A stretch of DNA of 64,000 bases from Rosa chinensis. Lineage: Eukaryota > Streptophyta > Magnoliopsida > Rosales > Rosaceae. The stretch is taken from NCBI RefSeq assembly GCF_002994745.2, contig NC_037094.1, positions 67,332,319 to 67,396,318 of the forward strand, in the 5' to 3' direction. Below are positions 34,324 through 45,263 of this stretch, one piece after another (within the stretch, counting starts at the first letter, position 1; each line of letters starts with the position of its first letter). The notes below the pieces were generated by a model. The model saw only the letters and a list, made by a program, of their open reading frames with translations, searched no databases and was not told the origin of the DNA. Made by a program: the position numbers and the translations under genes.

Positions 34324-36191
34324 TGTGGAACCCCTCTTTTGGGTGCCCACTAAGTAACCAAAAAAAAAAACAATAGAAATCTGTGTAGTGTGTACTTTGA
34401 TGATTGAAAGGGGAATTCAGGAAACTAAGGTATATCAATGAAGATAGAAGGTCTAAGGAGTTGACCTAAAAATTCAGTCACGGACCATTGATTTGTTAAA
34501 TTCTCCATGTCCTGAAAATTTAGAGAAATTTATTTAATGAATTGTTCGGGAATGGAAATTGTCATTTGTTTTCTTAAAGTAAAAAGGGTAAAGAAATAAA
34601 GGTCAAAGTGCTAAGCGTAATCACCATATCTCAAATGGTTCAAATGCCATGTCACTTGGATAATTTGGGAATGGTGAATGTAATTGTTACCTAAGAATGG
34701 AATGTTAGTGAATGGTATCAAATATTTAATCCGAACTATATTATAGAAAGAAGCATGATCACCATATCCGAAATGATTCAAATGCTATGCCATTTGGATT
34801 GTTTGGGAATGGGTAAAGATTTTATCTATAAAAGGATAATCCAATGGACTTTAAGGAAAATTAAATAAATGCTTTGGTTGCTCGGTTAGTTGAGTTATAA
34901 TGAAGTCAAGTTACTTATTGGTTTAATTTTATTTCAAAGGACTCGAGCATGTGCACATGGAATTGGATGAAGTATCCAAAGTCGGAAACGAAACTAGTTT
35001 GTGTGAGCACTCCATATCCAGGTAGGGTGAGCTGTTCCTTCCTTGTTAGAGGCTTTTTTATATGTGGAATCCTTTAGTATAATATTATGTTGCTTGCAAG
35101 TATGTTTTTGGTTGTTCATTAGTCGATGCCTCGTGATATCCGTGATTCCATAAATGATAATTTCTTATTGTGGAAACCGAGGCTAGACTTGCATGTTGAG
35201 ATACTGTACCCCTTGTATGTTTGTACTTGTGACCTGAAAGTGAATGGGACCTAGACGCGTAGATTCCTAGGGATCCCACTGTGTCGATTACCGTGAACCT
35301 CTGGAGGGGGCCGTGCTCCTATGTTTGTCGAGGAAGAGTGAGTACAGACAGTGAACCAATCATAGGAGACTTAGGGCCAGGAAATGGACACTTTCGCTAC
35401 TTGTAGTCACCCAGACTACAGAGTAGTTGACCGGTTCTCGAAGGATGACGAACTGGGTCGGTCACTGATTTATTTTAGTTTAGCCGGCAGGTAAGTATCT
35501 CGGAGCTCCAAATTGTGTGAAGCATACTGCATATGCTTTATAAAAGAAATAAATGTTTGTGGTTGCCTCTTTTTAAAGTATTTTCGATAAACATGCACAA
35601 TATTATGTAGTAAATATTTTTGATTATTATTATTATCTTTCAAACCTAGCATGGTTGGGTCGACCCCTATTGGGCATGTGAGGATGAAAGCTAACCCCGA
35701 CAACAGTGTGCAGGTTTCGAGTATGTGGTCGGGGAGTATACAGAGGAGGCACATGGCCTGGCTTGACGCATTTCTCTTTGACTTTGTTAAAAGAGGGTTT
35801 TGGTCCCTTATTGGATTTTTTTTTAAGTAACTTATTTATTTAATTATTTGTTTTCTACTCGCTTATTTTCAAAATTTCGGAAAACCCATAACCCTGGGGC
35901 GCGTCTCTCATTCTTGTATTTACCTAGTGATTTGTTATTTTCTAAATTGGGCTCCTATTGTAAGCCCAAATCTTTTAGCCCACTTTAAATTCCGCTTTCA
36001 AAGATCTGTTGTTCGGTTGCTAGAATGTTTTGTGACTTTTGTCCAAGAAAGTGTTTTGTAAACCAACAGTTTAAACCCAAAAAGGCCTTGCGATTTCGGG
36101 TTGATGAGCTATCAGGATGTCATTGTGACATGTCTGTTTCTCATTGGCTCGAGGTCGCGGCGCTGTGGAACCCCTCTTTCGGGTCACCACA
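34324..36191 (+). mobile_element. Solo LTR S3 (1.9 kb) in H gag
   Basis: Starts TGTGGAACCCC and ends CGGGTCACCACA, with the perfect TSD CTAGG (34319-34323 and 36192-36196). The motif GTGGAACCCCTCTTT plus GGGT occurs at both ends in the same direction. The right end matches the end of S2, giving plus orientation. It splits gag a few codons after its ATG, so the apparent ORF start near 34350 is chimeric. No coding domain is present. Confidence 0.82.
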
Positions 36192-36217
36192 CTAGGGATC
36201 TTAGAAGGCTCGGACAT

Positions 36218-36956
36218 TCATGGAAATCCTGAACAACATTAAAAATTAAATAAGTTAGTAAACTATACAATAAAAGAAATACAAATTAATATTTTATATA
36301 AAGTTAACGTCACAGACAGCAGTACAAACGTACAAGAGTCTATTTTATACAATTACAATGAAAATTACAAGTATGGTTCAAGTATAAAACAGGTTTTTAC
36401 AATTTTAGGGGTGGATTAAAAGAATTTAAATCCAACTCTAAGCTTTCAATTGATTGAATGTGCAGCCCGGCCAAGTATAGTCATCTAGACACAAGCTTCC
36501 TTTCATATCCTTTGGGCAACCTTACTGAAATGGCCAGGTGGGGGAGGACGAACATATGAGGCAGAATTCATTTTGTTTTAAGCTACTCCCACATAGTGGT
36601 TTAGGCCCAATTGTATGCACTTCTGAATTCAAAACCCGTCATGGATGTTGTCCCTTTTCTAGACACCATATCACATATGCTATACTTACTAAGATAAGAA
36701 ATTTCACAAGTGTGAAGATAGTTCAACAAGTGTTAATAAAAGCCGCCCTTAACTTTAAGGGACCTGGACTAGGTGCTCTTAAAGACTTTAGGCTAATATT
36801 AACAAAAGAGAGTTCACCTATTCCAATCAACATCAACTCATAATCAAACTCAAACACCACAAATTTCCATCAAACATAAATCTCGAAAACAATTTTTTTT
36901 TAATTACATAATTCACAATTTCCAAAGCCATTTATCAAGAAATAAATAGAATTTAA
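36218..36956 (-). other. H 5' leader
   Basis: Non-coding leader between primer site and gag ATG, AT-rich, corresponding to 54527-55486 of G. Shared words (minus strand) such as ACCACTATGTGGGAG and GGCCTAAA link the two. Confidence 0.7.
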
Positions 36957-36974
36957 TCCCCGGCAACGGCGCCA
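36957..36974 (-). other. H primer binding site, tRNA-Asp
   Basis: The minus strand reads TGGCGCCGTTGCCGGGGA, complementary to the 3' end of plant tRNA-Asp, the usual primer of Athila elements. It lies six bases from the LTR end. Confidence 0.92.
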
Positions 36975-36979
36975 AAAAT

Positions 36980-38966
36980 TGACCTGCACAAAATTAGTGC
37001 TCAATTTAAAATCCTATCAATGTAGTAAGAATAAGTAGGAATTGTTTTCAACCTAGGATTAGGGTCTAATTAATTCCTGAAAAATAAAACATTAGAAAAA
37101 AAATTAAAGAATATCTATATACAATTTGTGATTTACACAAGAAGGGGATTTATGATTTTTTTATATTTAATTTAACAACTAAGTATTTATATACATGTGA
37201 CACATCAAAACACAGAATCAAGTAGAGATAAATGGATGGAACGAAAATAGATTGAATTAACTACTACTAACACGTTTGGCAAGCTTTCAACCATCAAACC
37301 ACAAATCAAAATATGTCTAAGTATAGAATCAATCAAGAACAAAGATGAACGCATACAAAGTTCTTTTTACTTCCCTTCATTAAATTAACAAGATGAACGC
37401 ACCATAGTTAACCATATTAATCTTGCAATTACTAGTGGTAGCTAATCACTAATAAACACATTCTTAATGTAGTAAACACATTGGAAGTTTGATTAATTCA
37501 AGTCAAGAACACAAGTTAGAATGCTAATCAAGCATGCAAGACTCATTTTTAATTTATCTAAGTAATTTTAGGTTTTCCACCTAAATTATTAACGCCTAGA
37601 ACGCTAGTACCTTAATATGGATTTAATTACATGTTCATCAACCTAAGTATGCATCCAAGGATCAATTAACACATAAAAGATGGGATTGTAGCTCGAAATT
37701 AACAATCATGCAAGAACATATTCAAATCACAATTTATCAACTTGAAAACCTAAAACCTAAAACATGCTTCATAGTATTCGAAAATCACATGCTAAAATCA
37801 ATCTTTCATCCACCATAAAAATCGCAATTCACAAAACCAAGAATGAAAACAAAATCACAAATTTATAAAAACCCAAAATAGGTTTACATAGTTCAAAACC
37901 GAAAACAGAAAATAGGGTTTCATGGTTACACTTTTTGATTTTCAAGGACACAAGAAGCTTCAAAAGGTGGTGGAATGGATGAGAATCACGGAAAGGATGC
38001 TTGAATGGATGAATGGATGCTCACGGCCTTGACTTGGAATTTCTTGAATTGTTGCCGAAACTATGGAAGAGAAATGGGAGTGTTTGAGGCTTTTGATTCT
38101 GAATTTTGTGGTGTGTAGAAGAGCTTCACAAACCTCCTTTATATAGTGAACGGCAAGGCCTAGGGTTCCCTTGAATTTCTCTTGAATTACATCACTTCGG
38201 CCAATAAGAAAATAACATGAGAATTGGAGAGCAAGTAACCTTCTTTTGCCAAAATATTCCATGAATGTAGACTATATTTCGGCCTCCTTGTATGTAGAGT
38301 CATAATTCAATACTTATTCCTCTATTTTCTCCTAAAAAATTCCATGGAAATCCAAAAGTATCCCGTAATATATTTTTGCTGAAATTCCTTGATATTCTCT
38401 CTCTTTTTTTCACGGCAAAAGCAATTAGAATGGGCTATGGACTCCTCAAGATGTCATAGAAGGATCTAGAGACTCATGTGCAAGTCACATGCTTCAAACT
38501 TCGGGCCAAACTCTCCCAAAATGGGCGAATTCAAAATCCATCTCATATATTGCCGAAATTCTTCAATAATCTAGAACATTCTTGAACTATCTTGAGTCAT
38601 CTTCAAGACACAACATCTCCTAGCGTCACCAGGTTTCCTAGCAGCATCGGGACTTCTAGCGTCTTCAGGTTTCCTAGTCCAACTAGGACTCTGTCATTTC
38701 TTCATTTCCAAACACATTTTTCGGAGCTTGACTCCTAGTTGCATTAGGATTCTTACTTTAACTGGGATTCCTTTTCCTAGTAGGACTGGGAAAACTTCAT
38801 TTCTCCATTTCTTCTCATTTCTGCGCAAATAACTCATTGCCTTACATTTCCAAACTCAAAACTACCTAAAAACACAAAACAAGTTAGAAATGACATTGTT
38901 AAGGAAATAACTAAGCAAAATGTAGAGAGAAATGTACTAAAAATATAGTAGAAATTAGCCTAAACA
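36980..38966 (-). repeat. H 5' LTR
   Basis: 1987 bp with a TATATAAA box (minus) at 38145-38138. It is uninterrupted, so it serves as the reference for the empty sites of S1, S2 and M2 in the partner LTR: the sequences around 37050, 37688 and 38370 lack those insertions. Confidence 0.92.
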
Positions 38967-38971
38967 ATCGC

Positions 38972-40208
38972 CACCATGACAACACATTTTATTGTTGTCC
39001 ACTGTCCATCCTCTTGCCACGTCATCTTAGGGCGAGACGCCATCTGGGGACTCCAATGCTTTGTCATGGGGCACATGTTAATGATGAAAATACCCACTCT
39101 AGGAGGCACCCTGGCCGTTCTAGGCGATCAAGAGCTCGCGAGACAGTTCAACTCCCTGACTGTCGTGAGGGGCCATGGCAGGCAAGAGGTACTCCTAACT
39201 TCAGACTTGCCCTCCCCATTCGACAAACCTGACGACCCGAGGGAAGATCCCGACACCCCAAAAGCCTGCGATACTGGCAGCAAAAAGGAGGAAGATAAGA
39301 GCAAACTTAAACACCCGAGACCAGATGCTTAGGAAGAACTGATATCGGTCTCCATATCCGACACCTACCCAAAACGAAAGGTCAAGATCGATTCCAAGAC
39401 AGACTCACAGTTCCAAGCAGAATTAATCGCCTTCCTAAAAACTAGACAGGAGGTATTTGCATGGTCATACGCCTATATGCCAGGCATATCGCCCGCACTG
39501 CTGACCCACAAGCTCACTATCTCTCCAGACGTTCCCCCGATTAGACAAAAAAGACGTGCCTTCACAAAAGAAAAAATCACGGCCATCCAGGCCGAGGTCA
39601 AGAAACTCCAGGATATTGGATTTGTCAGGGAAGTATCCTACCTGACATGGCTATCTAATGTTGTGATGGTAAAGAAGCCCAATGGCAAATGGCGCATGTG
39701 TGTCGATTACACCAATTTGAACAAGGCTTGCCCAAAAGACAGTTTTCCCCTGCTAGAAATCGATTGGCTAGTTGACTCCACCGCCTGCCACAAGCTCTTT
39801 AGCTTCATGGAGGCCTTCTCGGGTTACAACCAGATCACCATGGAACCTTCCGATCAAGAACACATGTCTTTCACATACCAGAGATTAGTTAACACCATGT
39901 TTGCAGATCATATCAGAAAGATAATGAAGGTATATGTAGACGACATGCTCGTCAAGAGCGTCACCATCAAAGACCACTTCAAGAAGCTGGACATCGTTTT
40001 CGACATCCTACTTCAATACGGCATGCGACTCAACCTAGACAAGTGTGTGTTTGGTGTACTTTGCGGAAAATTCCTGGGCTTTGTAGTCAGCGAGAGAGGC
40101 ATCGAAGTAAACCCCGAGAAGGTCCAGGCCATCCTCGATATGGCACCACCAAAGACAACGAATGAAGCCAATCGGGAAGGTCTCTCGCCCGGTTTATATC
40201 GCGTTTAA
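38972..40208 (+). pseudogene. T pol: end of protease and reverse transcriptase
   Basis: Starts with protease tail ILGRDAIWGLQ, then after a TAG at 39330 the RT: LTHKLTISPDVPPIRQKRR, IGFVREVSYLTWLSNVVMVKKP, WRMCVDYTNLNKACPKDSFP, FSGYNQITM and catalytic YVDDMLVKS (about 39935). Between FTYQ and RLVNTMF roughly 20 residues of the fingers/palm, including the usual PFGLKNAGAT block, are missing (junction near 39881), so RT could not be active even without the stops. LGFVVSERGIEVNPEKV follows. After 40180 a frame change leads into RNase H. Confidence 0.88.
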
Positions 40209-40680
40209 TCGACAAATGCACTCCCTTCTTCAAGCTCCTTAAAACTCACCACACCGAGAAGATCAATTGGGGACCGAGCATGACAAAGCTTTTCAAGGCC
40301 TCCGAGATTACATGGCATCGGTGACCACTATTTCCAAACCCATCCCAAGAGAAATCTTGTACATCTACCTCGCATTATCAGTCATTGCGATTAGCGCTGC
40401 CCTGGTCAGATGCGAGAAAAGCGATGAACTGCCAGTCTACTACACCGGCAAGGAGTTCAACGATGCTGAGTTCAGGTACTCCAATATCGAGAAATTCGCC
40501 CTCACACTCCTCATGGCGGCCCGGCGACTACGCCAATATTTCCAAGAGCACACCATACATGTCCTGACCAACCAGCCTTTGAAGCAAGTCCTACAGAAAC
40601 TGAAATCCTGGGCCAGGTTAGTAAAATAGTCTATTGAGTTCGGCGAGTTCGACATTCATTACATACCGAGTACGGCTATC
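40209..40680 (+). pseudogene. T first RNase H
   Basis: The frame from 40267 encodes DKAFQGLRDYMA, LYIYLALSVIAISAALVR, YYTGKEFNDAEFRYSNIEK and RRLRQYFQEHTIHVLTNQPL, the classical Ty3/gypsy RNase H layout. The usual catalytic D and A in the LxLxxSxxAxSAxLV block are already degenerate, as often in Tat elements where this domain has lost activity. A TAG at about 40627 interrupts it. Confidence 0.85.
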
Positions 40681-40739
40681 AAGGGGCAGGCTATGCAGAC
40701 TTCATATCCCTAGAGGGTACTGAGCCCTTTGACGAGAAT

Positions 40740-41283
40740 ATATCGGAACCTAACACCACTCCAGCATGGACTCTTCACGTTGATGGATCCTCCAACAGTA
40801 AGCTCAGTGGAGCCGGAGTAGTCTTGACTGACCTAGAGGGGCACACATAGGAGTTTGTATTACAGTTCAAGTTCAAAGCGTCAAACAACTCCTCTGAATA
40901 CGAGGCACTCATAGTTGGCGTCCAGTTGGCAAAAGAACTAGGAGTCACAAGCCTGGCAATCTTCAGCGATTCCCAACTTGTCGTCAACCAGGTCGGTGGC
41001 GATTTCCAGGCCAAAGAGCCACATTTATCTCATTAACAAGCACTCACCAAGGCTCTACTCCAATGGTGCCTCGCCAGCTACACCATCGCTCTGATTCCTC
41101 TAGCACAGAACACCAAGGCAGATGCTGTCACCCGATTGGCGACATAGCCACCAAACACCGATATCAGAAGCCTTAAGATGGAAGTTCTAGACAAGTCGAG
41201 CATAGATAAGCCATTCTCGGAAATATTCTTCACCGAGAACCAGCGCCCACCCTCGTGGATGGACCCGTTCATTCGTTATCTTT
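40740..41283 (+). pseudogene. T second (archaeal-type) RNase H and start of integrase linker
   Basis: Translation gives WTLHVDGSSNSKLSGAGVVL, then after a stop SNNSSEYEALIVGVQLAKELG and FSDSQLVVNQV: the D, E and D of a type I RNase H of the archaeal-like group. Then ALTKALLQWC and NTKADAVTRLA. Tat/Ogre elements carry this extra domain after the first RNase H. The linker (SIDKPF, PPSWMDPFIRYL) stops at about 41283, where homology to T is lost. Three stops are present. Confidence 0.85.
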
Positions 41284-43376
41284 TCAAGGGTATCAGAATT
41301 AATCCTCTTATCGAGCTCTGCCTCTGTGTATGCTTGAATTTGATATTTGATTCCGATTGAAGAAAATGAAAATTGGATATGGTTGCGAGTTCACCGTTCA
41401 CGGCAGCGAGTATGACCTCCTTTACCAATTTCCGACCACGATATGAAGCTTTGAACATTCTTTGGTTCTCTGGTAACTTAAGTAAATTAAATTGAAGAAT
41501 TTGGATCCTTTAAAGCTACTATGTTTGTTGAACAATAACTTGGATGGTTGAGGTTTGAACTATGTGTGAGCAGTTGTGTTTTGGTGGAAGATGCATTTTG
41601 ATTGAGATATCGGAAGTATGATGGTTTGAAAGGAAAAACTGAAAGTCAGGGTGTTCTTAGTAAATTTCGAGGACTTGATCGAGTTCTATTTTGGAACAAC
41701 TAATTTGAAGTGATACCCGACTATCATTGGATTAAGGATTTGATACAAGAAATGAATGTGTACTAGCAATCCCACAAGTAAAGTAAATGTCAACTCTCGA
41801 AGTTTGAAGATCGGTTTGACTCCGAAAGTCAGAGAAGTGGTTGTCAAAAAAGGATCGGTGGACATTGATGAATGATTTAGCTATCAAGGCACTGGTGTAT
41901 CTAGAATTGCGAGTCATAGTGCTATTATTCTTGAGTAACTTTGTAATAAAAGCTTCATATCTAGGTAGGGTCTCGGATAACCTTTTCTATAAAATATTAA
42001 AATAAATGGAAATCGATGAATTGTTTGTTATTGATTGAATTAAATATTGAATGTTATTGCTTTTTATAAAAGCATGTGTTGAGTTATTATATTACGAGCA
42101 TTGATAGTCAAATTGTCATACGTAATACATGGAGAGGCATTCTGAGTATGCATTTGAAAGTATTGTGGGTGGAAGAAAATGAGTAATATTAGTATTCAGT
42201 TGAATCAAAAGAGATCAATCATTTTTGTGCAGTTGAGTTTGGCGTCATGAGTCATTCAAGATCTATGATCAATCCAAGAGTGCACAAATGGAGAAAAGTA
42301 TTCCCCTTCAACAAAGAGTGTTTATAAAGCGATCTCATAAGGTTTCGAGTTTGAAGATCATGAGCAAGCAAGAAGACTAACAAAAGAGGAAACATTATGA
42401 CCAAATAAAAATGAGAAACAGAATTAAAGCATATGATCTAAACTCGGCCCTGCAGGATCAAATCCATCAGCATCCAGCCCCAGACCATGGCTTCAGAGGA
42501 AACCCTACGCCAATAGGCCTTCAGCAGCCACCGCGCTAGTCTTTCCGCTTTGGTGACCAAAGAGACCAGCCAGCCATCCCAGCAATCCATTCCATCATAC
42601 TGCCACCAAGCCATAAGGACATCGTTGGAAGATCCAACAGTAGCCAAAACATCCGTAGCCCACCGCGCCACCCAGTCGCAAAGCCGGAAGCCCTATAGTC
42701 ACCAATTGTTGAAATCGGCCACGCTGCACCAGCAAAGCCCGACCACCAATCTTGATCTCCATCTAAGGAACTTGCCATCTAGCCCCAATCACCCGAAGCA
42801 TTGACATCCGCCGCTGCCACACACTGTAGAAGAGTGAAATCCTGATTTGAAGCACCTTGGCCACAAGCACCACCATTCATAGGGAAGCCCACCCTGCCAT
42901 CATCACCACCAACATCACTACCGTATTCACAATCAGGGGAGAGAGAAAGCCTCGCCCCAGCTGCACTTACAGGCCTGATCAGAGATGAAAAGAAACCTCC
43001 CATCGCTGCCCAAGCCTCTCATATGTGAGTAGTAGAAAAAAAAAACATAGAGAAAACCTCGCCATACTTTTATTACTTTATTCTTCTAAAAGTTAAATTT
43101 AGTTAGCAAATTTTTAACTTTAAATTGCTCCAACAGTGTTAGCTAAACAAAAAGCAATTGAACGTGGGAGTGTTTAACTTTTTATTACTCTCTCTCTCTC
43201 TCTCTCTCTCTAGCTAAATTTAGCTAGAGATTTTAGCATAAATCAAATTTGACTTTCATGTAATTATTTTGTTGAAGTGGTAAATTATCTCAAAATTAGT
43301 CAAATTTTTAACTTTTTGTAAAAATAGCTAGTTTATTAGAGATTAGGTGGAGTTAATAGCTATCAAAGAAGGGGTG
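41284..43376. other. Unassigned sequence between T and copia fragment C2
   Basis: No recognised protein domain. 41290-42420 is AT-rich and LTR-like in texture but lacks provable ends. 42430-43010 is GC-rich and shows several overlapping minus-strand frames, none familiar, perhaps a decayed coding or leader segment. 43085-43345 has GTTAAATTTAGTTAGC, a repeated CAAATTTTTAACTTT and a (CT)n run at about 43188-43211, resembling a MITE, without a clear TSD. Confidence 0.4.
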
Positions 43377-43622
43377 TGTACAAGTAAAATGCAAATGAAA
43401 TTGGTCTACTCATTTCATTTCATAGCCCCTTTATATATGGAGAGAATTACAACAGAAATATCAATTACAATGATAACATTAACTACTGATTGGTCCTTGA
43501 TCCATGCTGATTGATGGTGATTGCTAATTACTTGATTCCCTCTCCGTCAATCACTTTGACGAAGGCACATAATGTGTTTTTCCTTTAACACTCCCCCTTG
43601 TGCCAAGTCAAAGATGAAATGG
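43377..43622 (-). mobile_element. Copia fragment C2 (3' LTR plus internal edge), same family as C1
   Basis: LTR at 43377-43590 (TGTTAAAGG...CTTGTACA on the minus strand), followed inward by a polypurine tract AAGGGGGAG (43591-43599) and 23 bases matching C1 at 2012-2034. The insertion of G at 43623 cuts it, and the rest should lie beyond the window to the right of G. It is about as diverged from both C1 LTRs as they are from each other. Confidence 0.85.
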
Positions 43623-45084
43623 TGATAGGAGCACAATGTGCGATGATATTAATGAGTATATGCTCCATTTTAGCCTTGTTTCTCCCTTAACTTTCGTGTT
43701 TTGAGTCATCGAGTCATTTTAAGAGTCTTGCAGAGTGTTTGGTGTGAAATAGGCAGAAAACACAAAATTCATGAAGAATCCTAGCTGGATCAGGATTCCT
43801 CACCGTCATGCTAATCTGTGGGCCTTAAGAGAGAATTTATGGGTGTATTTTTCTGAAATTAAATTGTTTTAATTTCTTTTATTTTCTCTAAAATAATTTA
43901 ATTTTGTGCCCTTTATTAAATCAGGTTGACCAAGCAATGAAGCAGGGAAATAAAGTGAAAGACGTTTTCAGTTGGAGAATAAATGAGAAAGACGTTTTCA
44001 GTTGGGAGAATAAAAGAGAAAGATGTTTCAGCTTGGAAATTAAAGGAATTGCCCCATTATGAGAGGAGTTAAGGCCTTAAAAGAGATGTTTCAGTTGGAA
44101 AATTAAAGGAATTACGATGCAATCCCATCCGTCCAATGATGAAGGGTATGATCGACCAAAGCCAACCAATGCTCCCCTATAAATAGGCAACGTCCATAAC
44201 TGAATTTGCATCACTTCCCAACCAAGATCATTTCCTGGCCTATCACTTCCTGGCCAAAAACTTTTCCGAGACTCTGCCCAATTCACTCCTTAAACTTCCA
44301 TCACCTACAAGACCGTGACCACCATCCATCCATCAATCTATGAAGCTCTTAGGTGCTGAGTTAAGGACTGTCACACCCCGAATTTTGAAATAAGGATTCA
44401 AATCCGGAACATGACTAATAACAATACAAATAACGTTCTGAATTTTTCTCTCAGAAACAACCACTAATTACACCTCTTGATATTACATAAACCAAATCCT
44501 CAAGCTACTTATTACAACACACTCTCACCAAATCAAATTGTAAAACTCAATGAGTATAATTCTCCTCACAAAACAAATGCTGTAAATCTAATACTAATTC
44601 TCTAAACTGCACGATCACTGCCCTGATTCTCCTGACCTGTGAGATTACCCGCTACACAATTTGAATAGTGTACCGGGAATTGCAACAACACAAAACCCGG
44701 TAAGCTTTTGACAGCTCGTGAGTAAACAAGAAAGAACTGTTGATTGATTAAATTGCAATTATTATAACTCAGGTAAACAATCAACACACTCACAAGGTAA
44801 CTCCAAAAATCACATAAACATAAAAGTAGGTATTTTTCGATACTCTCTTTTAAAACTCAATCAACCAATATTGCATCATTAATATGTGAAATAACATTAA
44901 AGCAATGCATACTTGATTTTCTTTTTACCAACACTTTCACATATTCAAAATATATCATGGATAGATATTTGATCAATTTCACATAACACCTTCACATATT
45001 CAAAATATATCATGGATAGATATTTGATCAATTTCAGTCTTTTTAGTGAATTTTCAGATTAACTGGTAACAAGTCACAAATCCA

Positions 45085-45263
45085 CATGCTAGGGACCGAC
45101 GTACTATTCCCATAGCATGGGACAACCAGGTTGACTGGTATCAAATCACAAATCCACGTACTAGGGACCGACGTACTATTCCCAAAGTACGGGTAAGCCG
45201 CAGCATACCAAGGACACCCTCCAAAGTATGTATACTCAAAGTACCACCCTTCCTAAGAGTATA
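45085..45263. repeat. Four consecutive hairpins with differing complementary arms
   Basis: CATGCT/AGCATG (45085-45090 with 45114-45119), CGTACT/AGTACG (45157-45162 with 45186-45191), CATAC/GTATG (45204-45208 with 45226-45230), TATACT/AGTATA (45231-45236 with 45258-45263). The first two share the loop AGGGACCGACGTACTATTCC and following bases, itself able to pair GGGA with TCCC. A palindrome ATAGTGCACTAT follows near 45264. Confidence 0.75.

Larger units (their letters stand above)
20707..38966 (-). mobile_element. Athila-type element H, gag-only (pol deleted), carrying four nested insertions
   Basis: Flanked by the perfect TSD ATCGC (20702-20706 and 38967-38971) inside the T protease. The 5' LTR is at 36980-38966 and the tRNA-Asp primer site at 36974-36957. 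The leader and gag follow, and the 3' LTR is on the left (20707-30591, in four pieces). Inserted within it are S1 (20793-22796), S2 (23432-27022), M2 (27712-30012) and S3 (34324-36191). Discounting these leaves about 8.5 kb: two LTRs near 2 kb and about 4.5 kb internal. Protease, RT, RNase H and integrase are absent: gag passes directly into the conserved post-pol motif at 32741-32691. It would depend on enzymes from a full element such as G. Confidence 0.88.
18060..41283 (+). mobile_element. Tat-lineage Ty3/gypsy element T, split by element H and 3'-truncated
   Basis: A presumed 5' LTR (18060-18460) is followed by gag (18515-19939), protease (20306-20706), then after removal of H the rest of protease, RT (39477-40208), RNase H (40267-40660) and a second RNase H (40755-41150). 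Homology stops in the RNase H to integrase linker at about 41283. Integrase and the 3' LTR are not seen, so the element is truncated or continues beyond other insertions. The second, archaeal-type RNase H domain is a hallmark of the Tat/Ogre lineage. In-frame stops throughout show it is dead. Confidence 0.82.

Noticed and set aside
34324..36191. S3 as a DNA transposon because of TGTGG...CCACA ends
   Set aside because: 5-bp TSD, TG...CA ends and a right end matching the larger S2 LTR favour a solo LTR.
20306..40208. Possible intron-containing host gene spanning the T fragments
   Set aside because: The intervening sequence is a retroelement with its own TSD, and both flanks encode Tat gag-pol.
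42437..43003. Minus-strand ORFs with Gly/Trp-rich products
   Set aside because: Considered as part of a LINE or a captured gene. No recognisable domain, no poly-A tail or TSD; left as unassigned.
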